NCBI RefSeq assembly: GCF_900289045.1
Contig: NZ_LT985188.1
Location: forward strand, 2,046,001-2,110,000
Reading direction: 5' to 3'
Length of the DNA stretch: 64,000 bases
Origin: Micropruina glycogenica
Lineage (GTDB): Bacteria > Actinomycetota > Actinomycetes > Propionibacteriales > Propionibacteriaceae
In this document: positions 15,807 through 25,794 of the stretch, one piece after another
Position numbering within the stretch: position 1 is the first letter of the stretch
Layout: each line of letters begins with the position of its first letter
Made by a program: the position numbers and the translations under genes
Notes under the pieces: model-generated
Told to the model about the DNA's origin: nothing
Databases searched by the model: none
Seen by the model: the letters and a program-made list of their open reading frames with translations, nothing else

Positions 15807-16735
15807 TGTTCGCCTCCCCGCCACACGGCCGCCGTGGCCCCCTCGAAGTAGCGCTGGCTGATGGCCGTGCTGGCCTGGTTGCACACCCACTGCAGGTCTG
15901 CCATGCGGCTCGGCAGGTCGAACAGCACCTCGCCCGGCGGACGGTACTCGAGTGCCGCCCGGGCCGTGCCCAGCAACCGCTGCGCGTCGTCTTCGATGCC
16001 GGCCCGGCGTTCGGTCTGGCCCAACTCGGCCAGCGCCTGCTCGGCCGCGGTGAGGGTGTGCACCAGCGAACGCGGAAACAGCCGGTCGAGCAGCAGAAAC
16101 TCGGCGGCGTCGCGATCGGTGGTGACGCCGCCGTAGGTGCGCACGAACGCATGGTGGGCGCCGCAGCCGCGCAGCACGTTGTTCCAGGCGCTCTGCGAGC
16201 CCGACGTGATGGACGCCGACTGAATCAGCCGGGCGGTCATGTCGGCCCGCTCGATCGAGCGGCCCAGCACCAGGAAGTGCCAGCCCTCGTCGTGGCTCAT
16301 GGTCGAGTCGGCGGTGCCCGAGATGACCGCGCACCGTTCTCTGATGAACTTGAACGCCGTGGCCGGCCGCATGCGCTGCAGCCGTCCGCCACGCACCGCG
16401 TTCCAGGTGGTGTTGATCGACTCCCACATCTCGGTGCTGACCGTTTCGCGGGCCCGGCGGGCCGACTCGCGCGCGCCGCCCAGGGCGGTGGCCACCGAGG
16501 CGGGGGCGTCGTCGTCGTAGCACAGCGCGGTGAGCACGTACTGCGCATCGGCGGTGCGGCCCTCCGGCGGCGGGTATCCCATCACCTCGAGCAGCGACAG
16601 GCCCGCAGCCTCTTGATCGACGGTGGGGTCATCGAGCAGCAACTGCAGGTGCACCTCGACGATGCGGCAGGTGTCTTCGGCCCTCTCCAGGTAGCGACCG
16701 ATCCAGAACAGCGACTCGGCGATGCGGCTCAGCAT
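15803..16735 (-). CDS. Alpha-E domain-containing protein
   Basis: 310 residues, all helical, starting MLSRIAESLFWIGRYLERAEDTCRIV, the hallmark of alpha-E proteins. The internal repeat LVLGRSIERADMTARLI shows that the domain is built from two similar halves. The family is always linked to circularly permuted ATP-grasp and transglutaminase partners. ATG 16735 overlaps the ATP-grasp gene by 7 bp, and the stop overlaps the transglutaminase GTG by 4 bp. Confidence 0.92.
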   Translation of the reverse strand: MLSRIAESLFWIGRYLERAEDTCRIVEVHLQLLLDDPTVDQEAAGLSLLEVMGYPPPEGRTADAQYVLTALCYDDDAPASVATALGGARESARRARETVSTEMWESINTTWNAVRGGRLQRMRPATAFKFIRERCAVISGTADSTMSHDEGWHFLVLGRSIERADMTARLIQSASITSGSQSAWNNVLRGCGAHHAFVRTYGGVTTDRDAAEFLLLDRLFPRSLVHTLTAAEQALAELGQTERRAGIEDDAQRLLGTARAALEYRPPGEVLFDLPSRMADLQWVCNQASTAISQRYFEGATAAVWRGGEQ

Positions 16736-18375
16736 GAGGCCACGCTCCGTTCGGGTGCGACGTTGCCCGATCCGGCCGGCACCCCATGGCCGGGGGGCTC
16801 GACAGGCTCGACCGGCGGAGCGTCCAGCCGGGTCTGCTGTTGTTGCTCCTGCTGCTGCGCAATGCTCTCGTCGCCGATGTCGACCAACGGAACGCCGATG
16901 GGCGCCACCTGAGGACGGGTCTTCTTGCGCTGTCCACGCACGCCGTCGCGGGCCAGCACCCAGGTGTCTTTCGAGCCGCCGCCCTGCGAGCTGTTCACGA
17001 TCAGCTCGCCCTCGGGCAGCGCCACCCGGGTCAGGCCGCCGGGCAGCACGTAGATGCCGCTGCCGCTGTTCACCGCGAAGGGTCGCAGGTCGACGTGCCG
17101 CGGCCGCATCTTGCCGTCGATCATGGTCGGCACCGTCGAGAGCTGGACGACCGGCTGCGCGATCCAGCCGCGCGGGTTGGCCAGCACGTCGTGGCGCAGC
17201 TTGTCGAGCTTGCGCTGGCTGGCGGCCGGGCCGATCACGATGCCCTTGCCGCCGGAGCCGTCCACGGGCTTGAGCACCAGTTCGTCCAACCGGTCGAGCA
17301 CCTCTTCACGGCTGTCGGGGTCTTCCATGCGCCAGGTGTCGACGCCGGGAATGATCGGCTCTTCGCTCAAGTAGTAGCGAATCAGGTTGGGCACGTAGGT
17401 GTAGATCAGCTTGTCGTCGGCCACTCCGTTGCCCACGCAGTTGGCGAGCGTCACGTTGCCCGCGCGCACCGCGTTGATCAGCCCCGCGCACCCCAGCATC
17501 GAGTCGGCGCGGAAGGTGGCCGGGTCGAGGAACTCGTCGTCGAGCCGCCGGTAGATCACGTGCACCGGCCGCAGCCCCTGGGTGGTGCGAATCGAGACCC
17601 GGCCGCCGTGGCACACCAGGTCGCGGCCCTCGACCAGCTCGACGCCCATCATGCGGGCCAGCAGCGCGTGCTCGAAGTAGGCGGAGTTGTAGACGCCCGG
17701 GGTGAGCACCACCACGGTCGGGTCGCTGATGCCGTGCGGGGCAGCGGCGCGCAGGGCCGCCAGCAGTTGCAGCGGGTACTGCTCGACCGGCCTGATGCGG
17801 TGCCGGCTGGTCACCTCGGGCAGCGCCGAGAACATCGCCCGCCGGTTGGTCATCACGTACGACACCCCGGACGGCACCCGCACGTTGTCTTCGAGCACCC
17901 GGAAGGTGCCCTCGTTGTCGCGAATCAGGTCGATGCCCGACACGTGCACCCGCACCCCGTTGGGCGGTACCACCCCGTGCATCACCCGGTGGAAGTGCGG
18001 CGAGCTGACCACCACGCGGCGCGGAATCACGCCGTCGTCGAACACCTTGCCGTAGCTGTAGACGTCGGCGAGAAACGCCTCGAGGGCCCGGACGCGCTGG
18101 GCGACGCCGGCCTCGATCACCGCCCACTCATCGGCCATCAGAATGCGCGGCACGATGTCGAGCGGGAACGGACGCTCCTCGCCGCCGATGTCGAAGGTGA
18201 CGCCCTGGTCGAGATAGGTGCTCTTGAGATAGTCGGCGCGGCCGCGTACCTCGTCCGCTTCGAGCTTGCCCAACTGTCGCAATGCTGCTGAGTAGGCAGC
18301 CCGGACGCCCTCGTCCGAGATCATCTCGTCGAACGCGGGCCCCGAGGCCTGATAGTCCGAGAAAAGTTCACTCAC
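16729..18375 (-). CDS. Circularly permuted type 2 ATP-grasp protein
   Basis: 548 residues from GTG 18375 (VSELFSDYQ), where the family begins; in-frame starts at 18405 and 18459 are alternatives. Motifs of the permuted ATP-grasp fold: FRVLEDNVRVPSGVSYV, ARMMGVELVEGRDL, YVPNLIRYYLSEEPI and ELVLKPVDGSGGKGIVIG (nucleotide binding). It is predicted to ligate an amino acid or peptide through an acyl phosphate. The last 50 residues are odd: a Gln tract (QQQEQQQQ) then VEPVEPPGHG, the latter encoded by a repeat B copy at about 16797. It heads the three-gene operon. Confidence 0.92.
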   Translation of the reverse strand: MSELFSDYQASGPAFDEMISDEGVRAAYSAALRQLGKLEADEVRGRADYLKSTYLDQGVTFDIGGEERPFPLDIVPRILMADEWAVIEAGVAQRVRALEAFLADVYSYGKVFDDGVIPRRVVVSSPHFHRVMHGVVPPNGVRVHVSGIDLIRDNEGTFRVLEDNVRVPSGVSYVMTNRRAMFSALPEVTSRHRIRPVEQYPLQLLAALRAAAPHGISDPTVVVLTPGVYNSAYFEHALLARMMGVELVEGRDLVCHGGRVSIRTTQGLRPVHVIYRRLDDEFLDPATFRADSMLGCAGLINAVRAGNVTLANCVGNGVADDKLIYTYVPNLIRYYLSEEPIIPGVDTWRMEDPDSREEVLDRLDELVLKPVDGSGGKGIVIGPAASQRKLDKLRHDVLANPRGWIAQPVVQLSTVPTMIDGKMRPRHVDLRPFAVNSGSGIYVLPGGLTRVALPEGELIVNSSQGGGSKDTWVLARDGVRGQRKKTRPQVAPIGVPLVDIGDESIAQQQEQQQQTRLDAPPVEPVEPPGHGVPAGSGNVAPERSVASC

Positions 18376-18592
18376 GGGGGTCAGGGTATTGCCGTTTTGT
18401 TTCACGCCGGTATCGAACGGGCCAGGAGTCTGAAGTCCACGGGCGACCGCGCACGACACGCGGAGCCGGGAGCGATCTGGTGCGAGTCACCCGTACGAAG
18501 TCAGAAATCCAGCCGGCACGGGGCATAGCTCGGTCAGGAGTTGTTCTCGCTGGTGTTGATCACGCCGTTGACCCGTGGGCTCGGCGGAGCCG

Positions 18593-19105
18593 TCAGGCCG
18601 GGTCGCTTCCGGACGATCCGCGGCGGTAGTTGCGGCCATCGGGGTCACGGTGCAGCTCGCCGGCGTCCACCAGGTACCGGCGCAGGGCGACGGGGTCGTC
18701 GGCCAGGGCAGCGAGCCGCCGGGTGAGCTCTTTCTCGTCGAGCAGCTCGGTGTCGTGCACGGCCCGCTCGACCAGCCAGCCGAGCACTTCCTGCCGGTCG
18801 CGTTGGGTGCGGGGCAGCACGCCGAGCCGTCCGCCGGTGAGAAAGCGCTCGGCTCCGGTCGCCCGCTGCACCGGACGGGCCTGCAACAGGGCGCTGAACG
18901 GGTCGCCGGCGCGCACGACGCCGTCGTCCACCACGGCGAGCCCGGCACCGGTGAGCGCGGTCAGCCGACGCCGGTCGGCCGCGTCGAGGTCGTCCAGGCG
19001 CAGGGGCTCGTCCGGCCCCGCGAGCACCAGGCGGGCGTACAACAGGCGACGGTCCGGGTCGGCCAGGGTGGCGGCCACCCGGCGCCAGTGCGGCGGCTCT
19101 GACAT
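18593..19105 (-). CDS. DUF2087 domain protein
   Basis: 170 residues from ATG 19105 (the frame is open to 19144, but MSEPPHWRRVAA fits better). The N-terminal winged-helix-like part (DPDRRLLYARLVLAG) and the C-terminal DUF2087 block (VLPRTQRDRQEVLGWL, DEKELTRRLAALADDPVALRRYLVDAGELHRDPDGRNYRR) are clear. The family is usually treated as a putative DNA-binding regulator. It is transcribed away from ctlX; the two share a short upstream region of 69 bp. Confidence 0.82.
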   Translation of the reverse strand: MSEPPHWRRVAATLADPDRRLLYARLVLAGPDEPLRLDDLDAADRRRLTALTGAGLAVVDDGVVRAGDPFSALLQARPVQRATGAERFLTGGRLGVLPRTQRDRQEVLGWLVERAVHDTELLDEKELTRRLAALADDPVALRRYLVDAGELHRDPDGRNYRRGSSGSDPA

Positions 19106-19174
19106 GCGCCCATCCTGCCAGCGCCGGCGCTGGCAGCACGTCATAGACTGTGCGCCGGATCAGAGGGGAACCGC

Positions 19175-20107
19175 ATGAATTTCCGGCACGTGCAGGCGCC
19201 GACGGCAGTGGTGATGGTGCGTCCGCATCGGTTTCGGGTCAACTCCGAGACCCTGGCCGACAATGCCTTTCAGTCGCCCGCTGACCTGACCCTGAGCGAC
19301 GACCGCATCGCGGCCATGGCCCGCGACGAGTTCGACGGCTGCGTCGAGGCGCTCACCGGGGCCGGCGTGACCGTGCACGTGTTCGACGACTTCGGCCAAC
19401 TCGACACCCCCGATTCGGTGTTTCCCAACAACTGGTTCTCGACCCACCACGGCGGCCGCATCGCCATCTACCCGATGTTCGCCCCCAACCGGCGCCGCGA
19501 GCGCCGCGCCGACGTGATCGAGTTGCTCAAGAGCACCTACCGGGTGCAAGAGGTGATCGACTATTCGGGGCTCGAGTACGACAACCTGTTTCTCGAAGGC
19601 ACCGGCGCCATGGTGCTCGACCACCTGGAGCGGGTCGCCTACGTGGCCAACTCGTTTCGAGCCGATCCGGTGATCCTGGAACGTTTCTGCACCGCCTTCG
19701 GATACGAGCCGATGGCGTTTCCGACCGCCGGGCCCGACGGCCGTCCGATCTACCACACGAACGTGCTGATGGGCATCGCGTCGGAGTACGCGCTGGTGTG
19801 CCTGGCCGCGATCAGCGACGAACGGCGGCGCGACGAGGTGGCCCGGCGACTGGCCGACAGCGGACGCACCGTGCTCGACCTGACCTTCGGCCAGGTCGCC
19901 GACTTCGCCGGTAACACCATCGAGCTGACCGGCTCGTCCGGACGGCTACTGGCCCTGTCGCAGCGCGCCGCAGCGGCCCTGACCGATGAGCAGCGAGCGG
20001 TGATCGAACAGTCGGCGACCCTGCTGCCGCTCACCGTGCCGACCATCGAGTACGCGGGGGGCTCGGTGCGCTGCATGATCGCCGGCGTTCACCTCACGCC
20101 GCGCTGA
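19175..20107 (+). CDS. ctlX: Arginine deiminase-related / citrulline hydrolase-like protein (CtlX type)
   Basis: 310 residues of the guanidine-modifying (amidinotransferase) fold. The motif VFPNNWFSTHHGGRIAIYPM contains the Asn-Asn-Trp substrate loop. GLEYDNLFLEGTGAMVLD gives the Glu region, the His is in YHTNVLMGIA, and the catalytic Cys is residue 300 in VRCMIAGVHL near the end. CtlX proteins hydrolyse citrulline or related substrates; the exact substrate here is inferred only. No arginine pathway genes are adjacent. Confidence 0.88.
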   Translation: MNFRHVQAPTAVVMVRPHRFRVNSETLADNAFQSPADLTLSDDRIAAMARDEFDGCVEALTGAGVTVHVFDDFGQLDTPDSVFPNNWFSTHHGGRIAIYPMFAPNRRRERRADVIELLKSTYRVQEVIDYSGLEYDNLFLEGTGAMVLDHLERVAYVANSFRADPVILERFCTAFGYEPMAFPTAGPDGRPIYHTNVLMGIASEYALVCLAAISDERRRDEVARRLADSGRTVLDLTFGQVADFAGNTIELTGSSGRLLALSQRAAAALTDEQRAVIEQSATLLPLTVPTIEYAGGSVRCMIAGVHLTPR

Positions 20108-20138
20108 GCGAGGTCTCGATAAGCTCGACCAACGACGG

Positions 20139-20975
20139 TCAGTCGCCCAGCGGCCCGAACTTGGCGCCGAGCGCCGTCAGCTCGGCCTCGCCGCCGTCCT
20201 CAGCGGTCAGCACCCACAAGCCGTTGCGGGTGATCGCCACGGTGTTCTCCCAATGGGCGGCGCGGCTGCGGTCGCGGGTGGCCACCGTCCAGTCGTCGTC
20301 GAGGGTGACGGTGGAATCTCCGCCCAGGGTGAGCATGGGCTCGATCGCCAGGCACATGCCCTGCACCAGCAAGGGTCCGCGCCCGCGCTTGCCGTAGTTG
20401 GGCACGTCGGGGTCTTGGTGCATGGCCGAGCCGATGCCGTGCCCGGTGAACTCGCGGACGACGCCGTAGCGTCGCGGCTGCCGCCTCACGTAGCCCTCGA
20501 TGGCGGCCGAGATGTCACCGATGCGGCCACCGATGCGCATCGCCGCGATGCCCTGCCACATCGACTGACGGGTCACCTCGCTGAGTTGTGCGTCGTCGGG
20601 TCGCGGCTCGCCGATCACGAAGCTCACCGCGGCGTCGCCGTGCCAGCCGTCGACGATCGCACCGAAGTCGACCGACACCAGGTCACCGGGCTGCAGTACC
20701 CGTTCGCCCGGGATGCCGTGCACGATCTCGTCGTTCACCGAAATGCAGGTCACCGCCGGAAACGGCGGCACCCCGAAACCCGCACCGTAGTTCAGAAACG
20801 ACGAGGTGGCCCCCTGCTCGGCCAGCAGGTCACGGGCCAGTCGATCGAGGTCGCCGGTGGTCAGGCCGGCGCGGGCCACGTCGCGCAGCGCCGCGAGCGT
20901 GCGCGCCACAACGAGCCCGGCACGCCTCATGACGAGGATCTGCTCGGGCTTCTTGATCTCAATACCGACGGCCAC
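20139..20975 (-). CDS. map: Methionine aminopeptidase, type I
   Basis: 278 residues. It removes the initiator Met from new proteins. The pita-bread fold motifs are present: ITISVNDEIVHG-like segment TCISVNDEIVHGIPG, the metal-binding Asp pair in VSVDFGAIVDGWHGDAAVSFV, His in FTGHGIGSAMHQDPDVPNYG, and Glu residues in CLAIEPMLTLG and HWENTVAIT. It lies 3 bp after adk; adk-map-infA is the usual order downstream of secY, but infA is not present here and a plus-strand gene (ctlX) converges instead. Confidence 0.95.
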   Translation of the reverse strand: MAVGIEIKKPEQILVMRRAGLVVARTLAALRDVARAGLTTGDLDRLARDLLAEQGATSSFLNYGAGFGVPPFPAVTCISVNDEIVHGIPGERVLQPGDLVSVDFGAIVDGWHGDAAVSFVIGEPRPDDAQLSEVTRQSMWQGIAAMRIGGRIGDISAAIEGYVRRQPRRYGVVREFTGHGIGSAMHQDPDVPNYGKRGRGPLLVQGMCLAIEPMLTLGGDSTVTLDDDWTVATRDRSRAAHWENTVAITRNGLWVLTAEDGGEAELTALGAKFGPLGD

Positions 20976-20978
20976 GCG

Positions 20979-21554
20979 TCAGCGCCCGAGGCGCTCGGCC
21001 AGCGCCCCCAGCACGCGCTGCGACACCTCGTCCACGGTGCCCATGCCGTCCACCTCGATCAGGAGGCCGCGCGTGCGGTACACGTCCAGCAGCGGGTCGG
21101 TCTGCTCGTGGTAGACCTCCATCCGGTGGCGGATGGTCTCTTCGTTGTCGTCCGGACGGCCCTCGATCTCGGCGCGCTTCAGCATGCGGTCGACGATCGC
21201 ATCCTCGTCGGCGGTCAGTGAGACGACCGCCTTGAGCGTGAAGCCGTGCGCGTCCAGTTCCTCGTCCAACGCCTGGACCTGACCGAGGGTGCGCGGAAAT
21301 CCGTCCAGCAACCAGCCGCCCTTGGCATCTTCTTCTTTGAGCCGATCGACGACCACCTGGACGCTGAGGCTGTCGGGCACGTAGCCCCCATCGGCGATGA
21401 TGCGCTTGATGCGCTCACCGAGCTTGGTGCGATTGGTGATCGCCAGCCGAAAGATGTTGCCGGTGGAGATCGCGGGAATGCCGTAGTGCTCGCCGATGAT
21501 GGCGGCCTGGGTTCCCTTGCCCGCGCCGGGCGGGCCCATGATCAACAGTCGCAT
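20979..21554 (-). CDS. adk: Adenylate kinase
   Basis: 191 residues, the short-LID form usual in actinobacteria. Walker A GPPGAGKGTQA lies at residues 7-17. The AMP-binding region is AISTGNIFRLAITNRTKLG, followed by WLLDGFPRTLGQVQALD. It catalyses ATP + AMP to 2 ADP. It lies 20 bp downstream of secY on the same strand and 3 bp before map. Confidence 0.96.
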   Translation of the reverse strand: MRLLIMGPPGAGKGTQAAIIGEHYGIPAISTGNIFRLAITNRTKLGERIKRIIADGGYVPDSLSVQVVVDRLKEEDAKGGWLLDGFPRTLGQVQALDEELDAHGFTLKAVVSLTADEDAIVDRMLKRAEIEGRPDDNEETIRHRMEVYHEQTDPLLDVYRTRGLLIEVDGMGTVDEVSQRVLGALAERLGR

Positions 21555-21574
21555 TCGAGCCCCTCGCCCGTGAG

Positions 21575-22885
<1,311 letters not shown>

Positions 22886-22993
22886 CCGACCAGTACTCCT
22901 CACATGTGGTGCTCGCACGCGAGAACCGCGCACAACCTGGGAAACTCTACCAAGTTCTCGGCGTCGGCTTTTCGCGCGCCCTCAGGGGTGCCA

Positions 22994-23728
22994 CTAAACC
23001 GACCAGTCGTCGGTGCTCGGCGCCTCGGCCAGCGACGGGCGCGGCCCAACCCGGGCGGCCATGGCGGCCAGACCCTGAGCCACCTGGGCCCTGGACGCGA
23101 TGCGCGCCGTTTCGCCGTCACCGGCGGCGATCGCCCCCGCGATGCGCCGGTAGCGCTCGGCCCACACCAAGCCCGGCTCGACGCTCACCTTCGGGTCAAG
23201 GCGCTGCACCAGCCGCACCATGCCTGAGAACCCGGCGAACAGTTCGTTGGCGGTGGCTCGCAGCAGCAGCGTGTTGAAGTCGAGTTCTGCCTCAGCGGTG
23301 GCGCCCCGGTCTGCCTGCCGGCTGGTGCGCACGATCTCGTCGGCCAGTTCGATCAGCCGCTGCCGCTGCTCGGGCGTGGCGTTGCGGGCCGCCAGTTCGG
23401 CCGCCATCGGCTGCAGGGACGCTCGCAGTTCGGTGACGTCGAGCAGCACCCGGTCGTGTTCGGCGCCGCGCAGCCGCCAGCGCACCACCAGTGGGTCGAG
23501 CACGTTCCAGTTGGTGCGGGAACGAATCGTGATGCCCACCCGACGGCGCGAGCGCACCATGCCCAGCGACTCCAGAATGCGCATGATCTCGCGAGCGACC
23601 GTGCGCGACACCATGAAGCGCCGCTCGAGGTCGGCCAGGGTGAGCACCGAGCCGACCGGGTGCCGTCCGTCGACGATCTCTTGCCCGATCTCGTCGAGTG
23701 CTGCCTGGTGCAACTGGGCGGAGGCCAT
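22994..23728 (-). CDS. GntR-family regulator with FCD domain
   Basis: 244 residues. An N-terminal winged helix (LTLADLERRFMVSRTVAREIMRILESLGMVRSRRRVGI, about 30-68) is followed by a helical FCD effector domain (about 90-220; ELRASLQPMAAELAARNAT, AELDFNTLLLRATANELFAGF, ERYRRIAGAIAAGD). FadR/FCD regulators usually sense small carboxylates or sugars. The gene sits between rplO and secY, on their strand, which breaks a nearly universal gene order. Two identical GCGATCTCGAGATCGC palindromes lie 223 and 312 bp upstream and are candidate operators. Confidence 0.88.
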   Translation of the reverse strand: MASAQLHQAALDEIGQEIVDGRHPVGSVLTLADLERRFMVSRTVAREIMRILESLGMVRSRRRVGITIRSRTNWNVLDPLVVRWRLRGAEHDRVLLDVTELRASLQPMAAELAARNATPEQRQRLIELADEIVRTSRQADRGATAEAELDFNTLLLRATANELFAGFSGMVRLVQRLDPKVSVEPGLVWAERYRRIAGAIAAGDGETARIASRAQVAQGLAAMAARVGPRPSLAEAPSTDDWSV

Positions 23729-23859
23729 GGGGGTGTCCTTTGTGGGTTCAGTTCAGAATAGCGGCGGCGTCGATCGTCTGCTGGCGCAGGGTGACCCCGG
23801 CGGTGTGCGTCCAGACATCCTTGGCGCGAGATGGGAACCGTCCCCAACTCGCGCCACCC

Positions 23860-23922
23860 AAGCGGGACGGAGCTGACTTTCGTCCCAGGAAGGTGGGGAC
23901 GAAAGTCAGCTCCGTCCCGCTT
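23860..23922. repeat. 27-bp perfect inverted repeat with 9-base loop
   Basis: 23860-23886 (AAGCGGGACGGAGCTGAC...) is the exact reverse complement of 23896-23922. It begins 132 bp upstream of the GntR start. It could be a strong transcription barrier or the end of a small mobile element; no T tract follows on either side. Confidence 0.8.
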
Positions 23923-23950
23923 TCGTCCCGAGCCTGCTTCGTGCCAGACG

Positions 23951-23966
23951 GCGATCTCGAGATCGC
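23951..23966. promoter_or_regulatory. Candidate operator, palindrome GCGATCTCGAGATCGC (copy 1)
   Basis: A 16-bp perfect palindrome repeated exactly at 24040-24055. The spacing of 89 bp and the location upstream of the GntR/FCD gene suggest paired regulator binding sites. Confidence 0.5.
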
Positions 23967-24039
23967 TGCGTGCTTTCAGCTGAGCGAAAGGATCTCGGGC
24001 TGCAACATGAAATCATCGGGCACTTCCCGAAAGTCCCCA

Positions 24040-24055
24040 GCGATCTCGAGATCGC
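24040..24055. promoter_or_regulatory. Candidate operator, palindrome GCGATCTCGAGATCGC (copy 2)
   Basis: Identical to 23951-23966. Between the copies are further short dyads (CTTTC-AGCTGA-GCGAAAG). Confidence 0.5.
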
Positions 24056-24105
24056 CGAACCCCCGTTCACCCCGGACGGCTCCCCTCCCACGACCACGCA
24101 CAACA

Positions 24106-24133
24106 AACGGGACGACCCGGAGGTCGTCCCGTT
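24106..24133 (-). terminator. Intrinsic terminator of the S10-spc operon
   Basis: On the minus strand AACGGGACGACC, a 4-base loop, and GGTCGTCCCGTT, followed by the T-rich TGTTGTG. It starts 14 bp after the rplO stop. It shows that the ribosomal transcript ends at rplO rather than continuing into secY. Confidence 0.82.
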
Positions 24134-24147
24134 CGAGCGTTCTGCGA

Positions 24148-24594
24148 TCAGAGCTGGGTGGCGGTGCCGCCCGCGGCCTCGATCTTGCTCTTGGCCGAGG
24201 CCGAGAACGCGTTCGCGGTCACAGTGAGGGCCACGGAGAGCTCGCCGTTGCCGAGCACCTTGACCAACTGGCCGTCGCGGACCGCGCCCTTGGCGACCAG
24301 GTCGTCGACGCCGACCTCGCCACCCTCGGGGAACAGTTCCGCCAGCTTGGCGACGTTGACCACCTGGTACTCGACCCGGAACGGGTTCTTGAAGCCACGC
24401 AGCTTGGGCAGCCGCATGTGCAGCGGCATCTGCCCGCCCTCGAAGTTCTCGGGCGTGTTCTTGCGCGCTCCGGTGCCCTTGGTGCCACGGCCGGCGGTCT
24501 TGCCGCGCTTGCCGCCCTCACCACGACCCACCCGAACCTTGTCGGTCTTCGCGCCCGGGGCCGGGCGCAGGTGGTGCAGTTTCAGTGCTGCCAT
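24148..24594 (-). CDS. rplO: 50S ribosomal protein L15
   Basis: 148 residues. The Gly/Lys/Arg-rich N-terminus ([20 protein letters not shown]) binds 23S rRNA, and the C-terminal globular part ends [14 protein letters not shown]. It is the last gene of the operon, followed at once by a terminator. secY, its usual next neighbour, is 1.26 kb away. Confidence 0.96.
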   Translation of the reverse strand: MAALKLHHLRPAPGAKTDKVRVGRGEGGKRGKTAGRGTKGTGARKNTPENFEGGQMPLHMRLPKLRGFKNPFRVEYQVVNVAKLAELFPEGGEVGVDDLVAKGAVRDGQLVKVLGNGELSVALTVTANAFSASAKSKIEAAGGTATQL

Positions 24595-24595
24595 G

Positions 24596-24778
24596 TCAGT
24601 TGACCTCCTCGACGGTCACCAGGTGCGGAATCGCCTTGGCCATTCCGACGAGCTCGGGACGGTCTTCGATCACCACCGAGTCACCGATGCGCTTGAGACC
24701 GAGCGACCGCAGGGTCTCGCGCTGGTTCTGCTTACGACCCACGCCGGACTTGACCTGGGTCACCTTGAACGTGGTCAT
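24596..24778 (-). CDS. rpmD: 50S ribosomal protein L30
   Basis: 60 residues, the bacterial short form ([27 protein letters not shown]). It shares one base with the rpsE stop and is 1 bp from rplO, so translation is coupled. Confidence 0.96.
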   Translation of the reverse strand: MTTFKVTQVKSGVGRKQNQRETLRSLGLKRIGDSVVIEDRPELVGMAKAIPHLVTVEEVN

Positions 24779-25386
24779 CAGTGCGTCGCCTCCTCACGAG
24801 CGCGCAGCAGCGCGGCCGGGGTGACGTCTTCCACCGACAGCCCACGACGCTTCGCAACCTGCTCGGGCTCTTCGAGGCTCTTCAGCGCGGCCACGGTGGC
24901 ATGCACCACGTTGATCGCGTTGTCAGAGCCCAGCGACTTGGCGAGCACGTCGTGCACGCCGGCGCATTCGAGCACCGCACGGGCCGAGCCGCCGGCGATG
25001 ACGCCGGTACCCGGCGAAGCCGGACGCAGCATGACCACGCCGGCCGCCTTCTCGCCCTGCACGGGGTGCGGGATCGTGCCCTGAATGCGGGGCACGCGGA
25101 AGAACGCCTTCTTGGCCTCTTCGACGCCCTTGGCGATCGCGGCGGGCACCTCACGGGCCTTGCCGTAGCCGACGCCCACGGTGCCGTCGCCATCGCCCAC
25201 CACTACCAGAGCGGTGAAGCTGAACCGACGACCACCCTGCACGACCTTGGCCACCCGGTTGATGGCCACGACGCGCTCGAGGTACTGGCTCTTCTCTTGC
25301 CCGGCTGCGGCGTTGCCCCGACGGTCCTCGCGGCCACGACGCTCGCCACCAGCGGCACCGCCTCCGCGGCGCTGGTTTCCATTCAT
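24778..25386 (-). CDS. rpsE: 30S ribosomal protein S5
   Basis: 202 residues. After a Gly/Arg-rich N-terminal extension of about 30 residues ([16 protein letters not shown]) comes the double-stranded RNA-binding S5 domain ([25 protein letters not shown]) and the C-terminal domain ([20 protein letters not shown]). It acts in translational accuracy at the A site. Confidence 0.96.
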   Translation of the reverse strand: MNGNQRRGGGAAGGERRGREDRRGNAAAGQEKSQYLERVVAINRVAKVVQGGRRFSFTALVVVGDGDGTVGVGYGKAREVPAAIAKGVEEAKKAFFRVPRIQGTIPHPVQGEKAAGVVMLRPASPGTGVIAGGSARAVLECAGVHDVLAKSLGSDNAINVVHATVAALKSLEEPEQVAKRRGLSVEDVTPAALLRAREEATH

Positions 25387-25410
25387 CGTCTATCTACCTT
25401 TCGAGTTCCG

Positions 25411-25794
25411 TCAGAATCCCAGGCCGGCTTCGCGGGCGCTGTCGGCCAGCGCGGCGATCCGTCCGTGGTACTTGTTGCCGGCCCGGTCGAACACGACCTG
25501 GTCGACGCCAGCGGCCTTGGCGCGATCGGCGATCAGCGTGCCGACCTTCTTGGCCACCTCGGTCTTGTCGCCGGTGGCCTTGCGGACGTCCGCCTCCATG
25601 GTCGAGGCCGAGGCCAGGGTCGTGCCGACCGTGTCGTCGATCACCTGAACGAACAGGTGCCGCGCCGAGCGGGTGACCACCAGGCGGGGACGATCGGGGC
25701 TGCCCGCGATCTTCTTGCGGCCACGGGCCTGACGACGCAGCCGCGCTGCGGTCTTGTCGGCCGTGCCCTTGTTGTTCGACAGCGAGATAGCCAT
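25411..25794 (-). CDS. rplR: 50S ribosomal protein L18
   Basis: 127 residues, binds 5S rRNA. The start ATG 25794 shares its A with the rplF stop (TGATG); a GTG three bases earlier is also possible. Family blocks: [47 protein letters not shown]. Confidence 0.95.
   Translation of the reverse strand: MAISLSNNKGTADKTAARLRRQARGRKKIAGSPDRPRLVVTRSARHLFVQVIDDTVGTTLASASTMEADVRKATGDKTEVAKKVGTLIADRAKAAGVDQVVFDRAGNKYHGRIAALADSAREAGLGF

Larger units (their letters stand above)
23729..24147. other. Palindrome-rich spacer between rplO and the GntR gene
   Basis: 419 bp with no supported gene. In order: a hairpin with TGGCGCGAG / CTCGCGCCA arms (about 23822-23857), a 27-bp perfect inverted repeat (23860-23922), two GCGATCTCGAGATCGC sites, and the terminator of the ribosomal operon (24106-24133). 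Confidence 0.8.
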
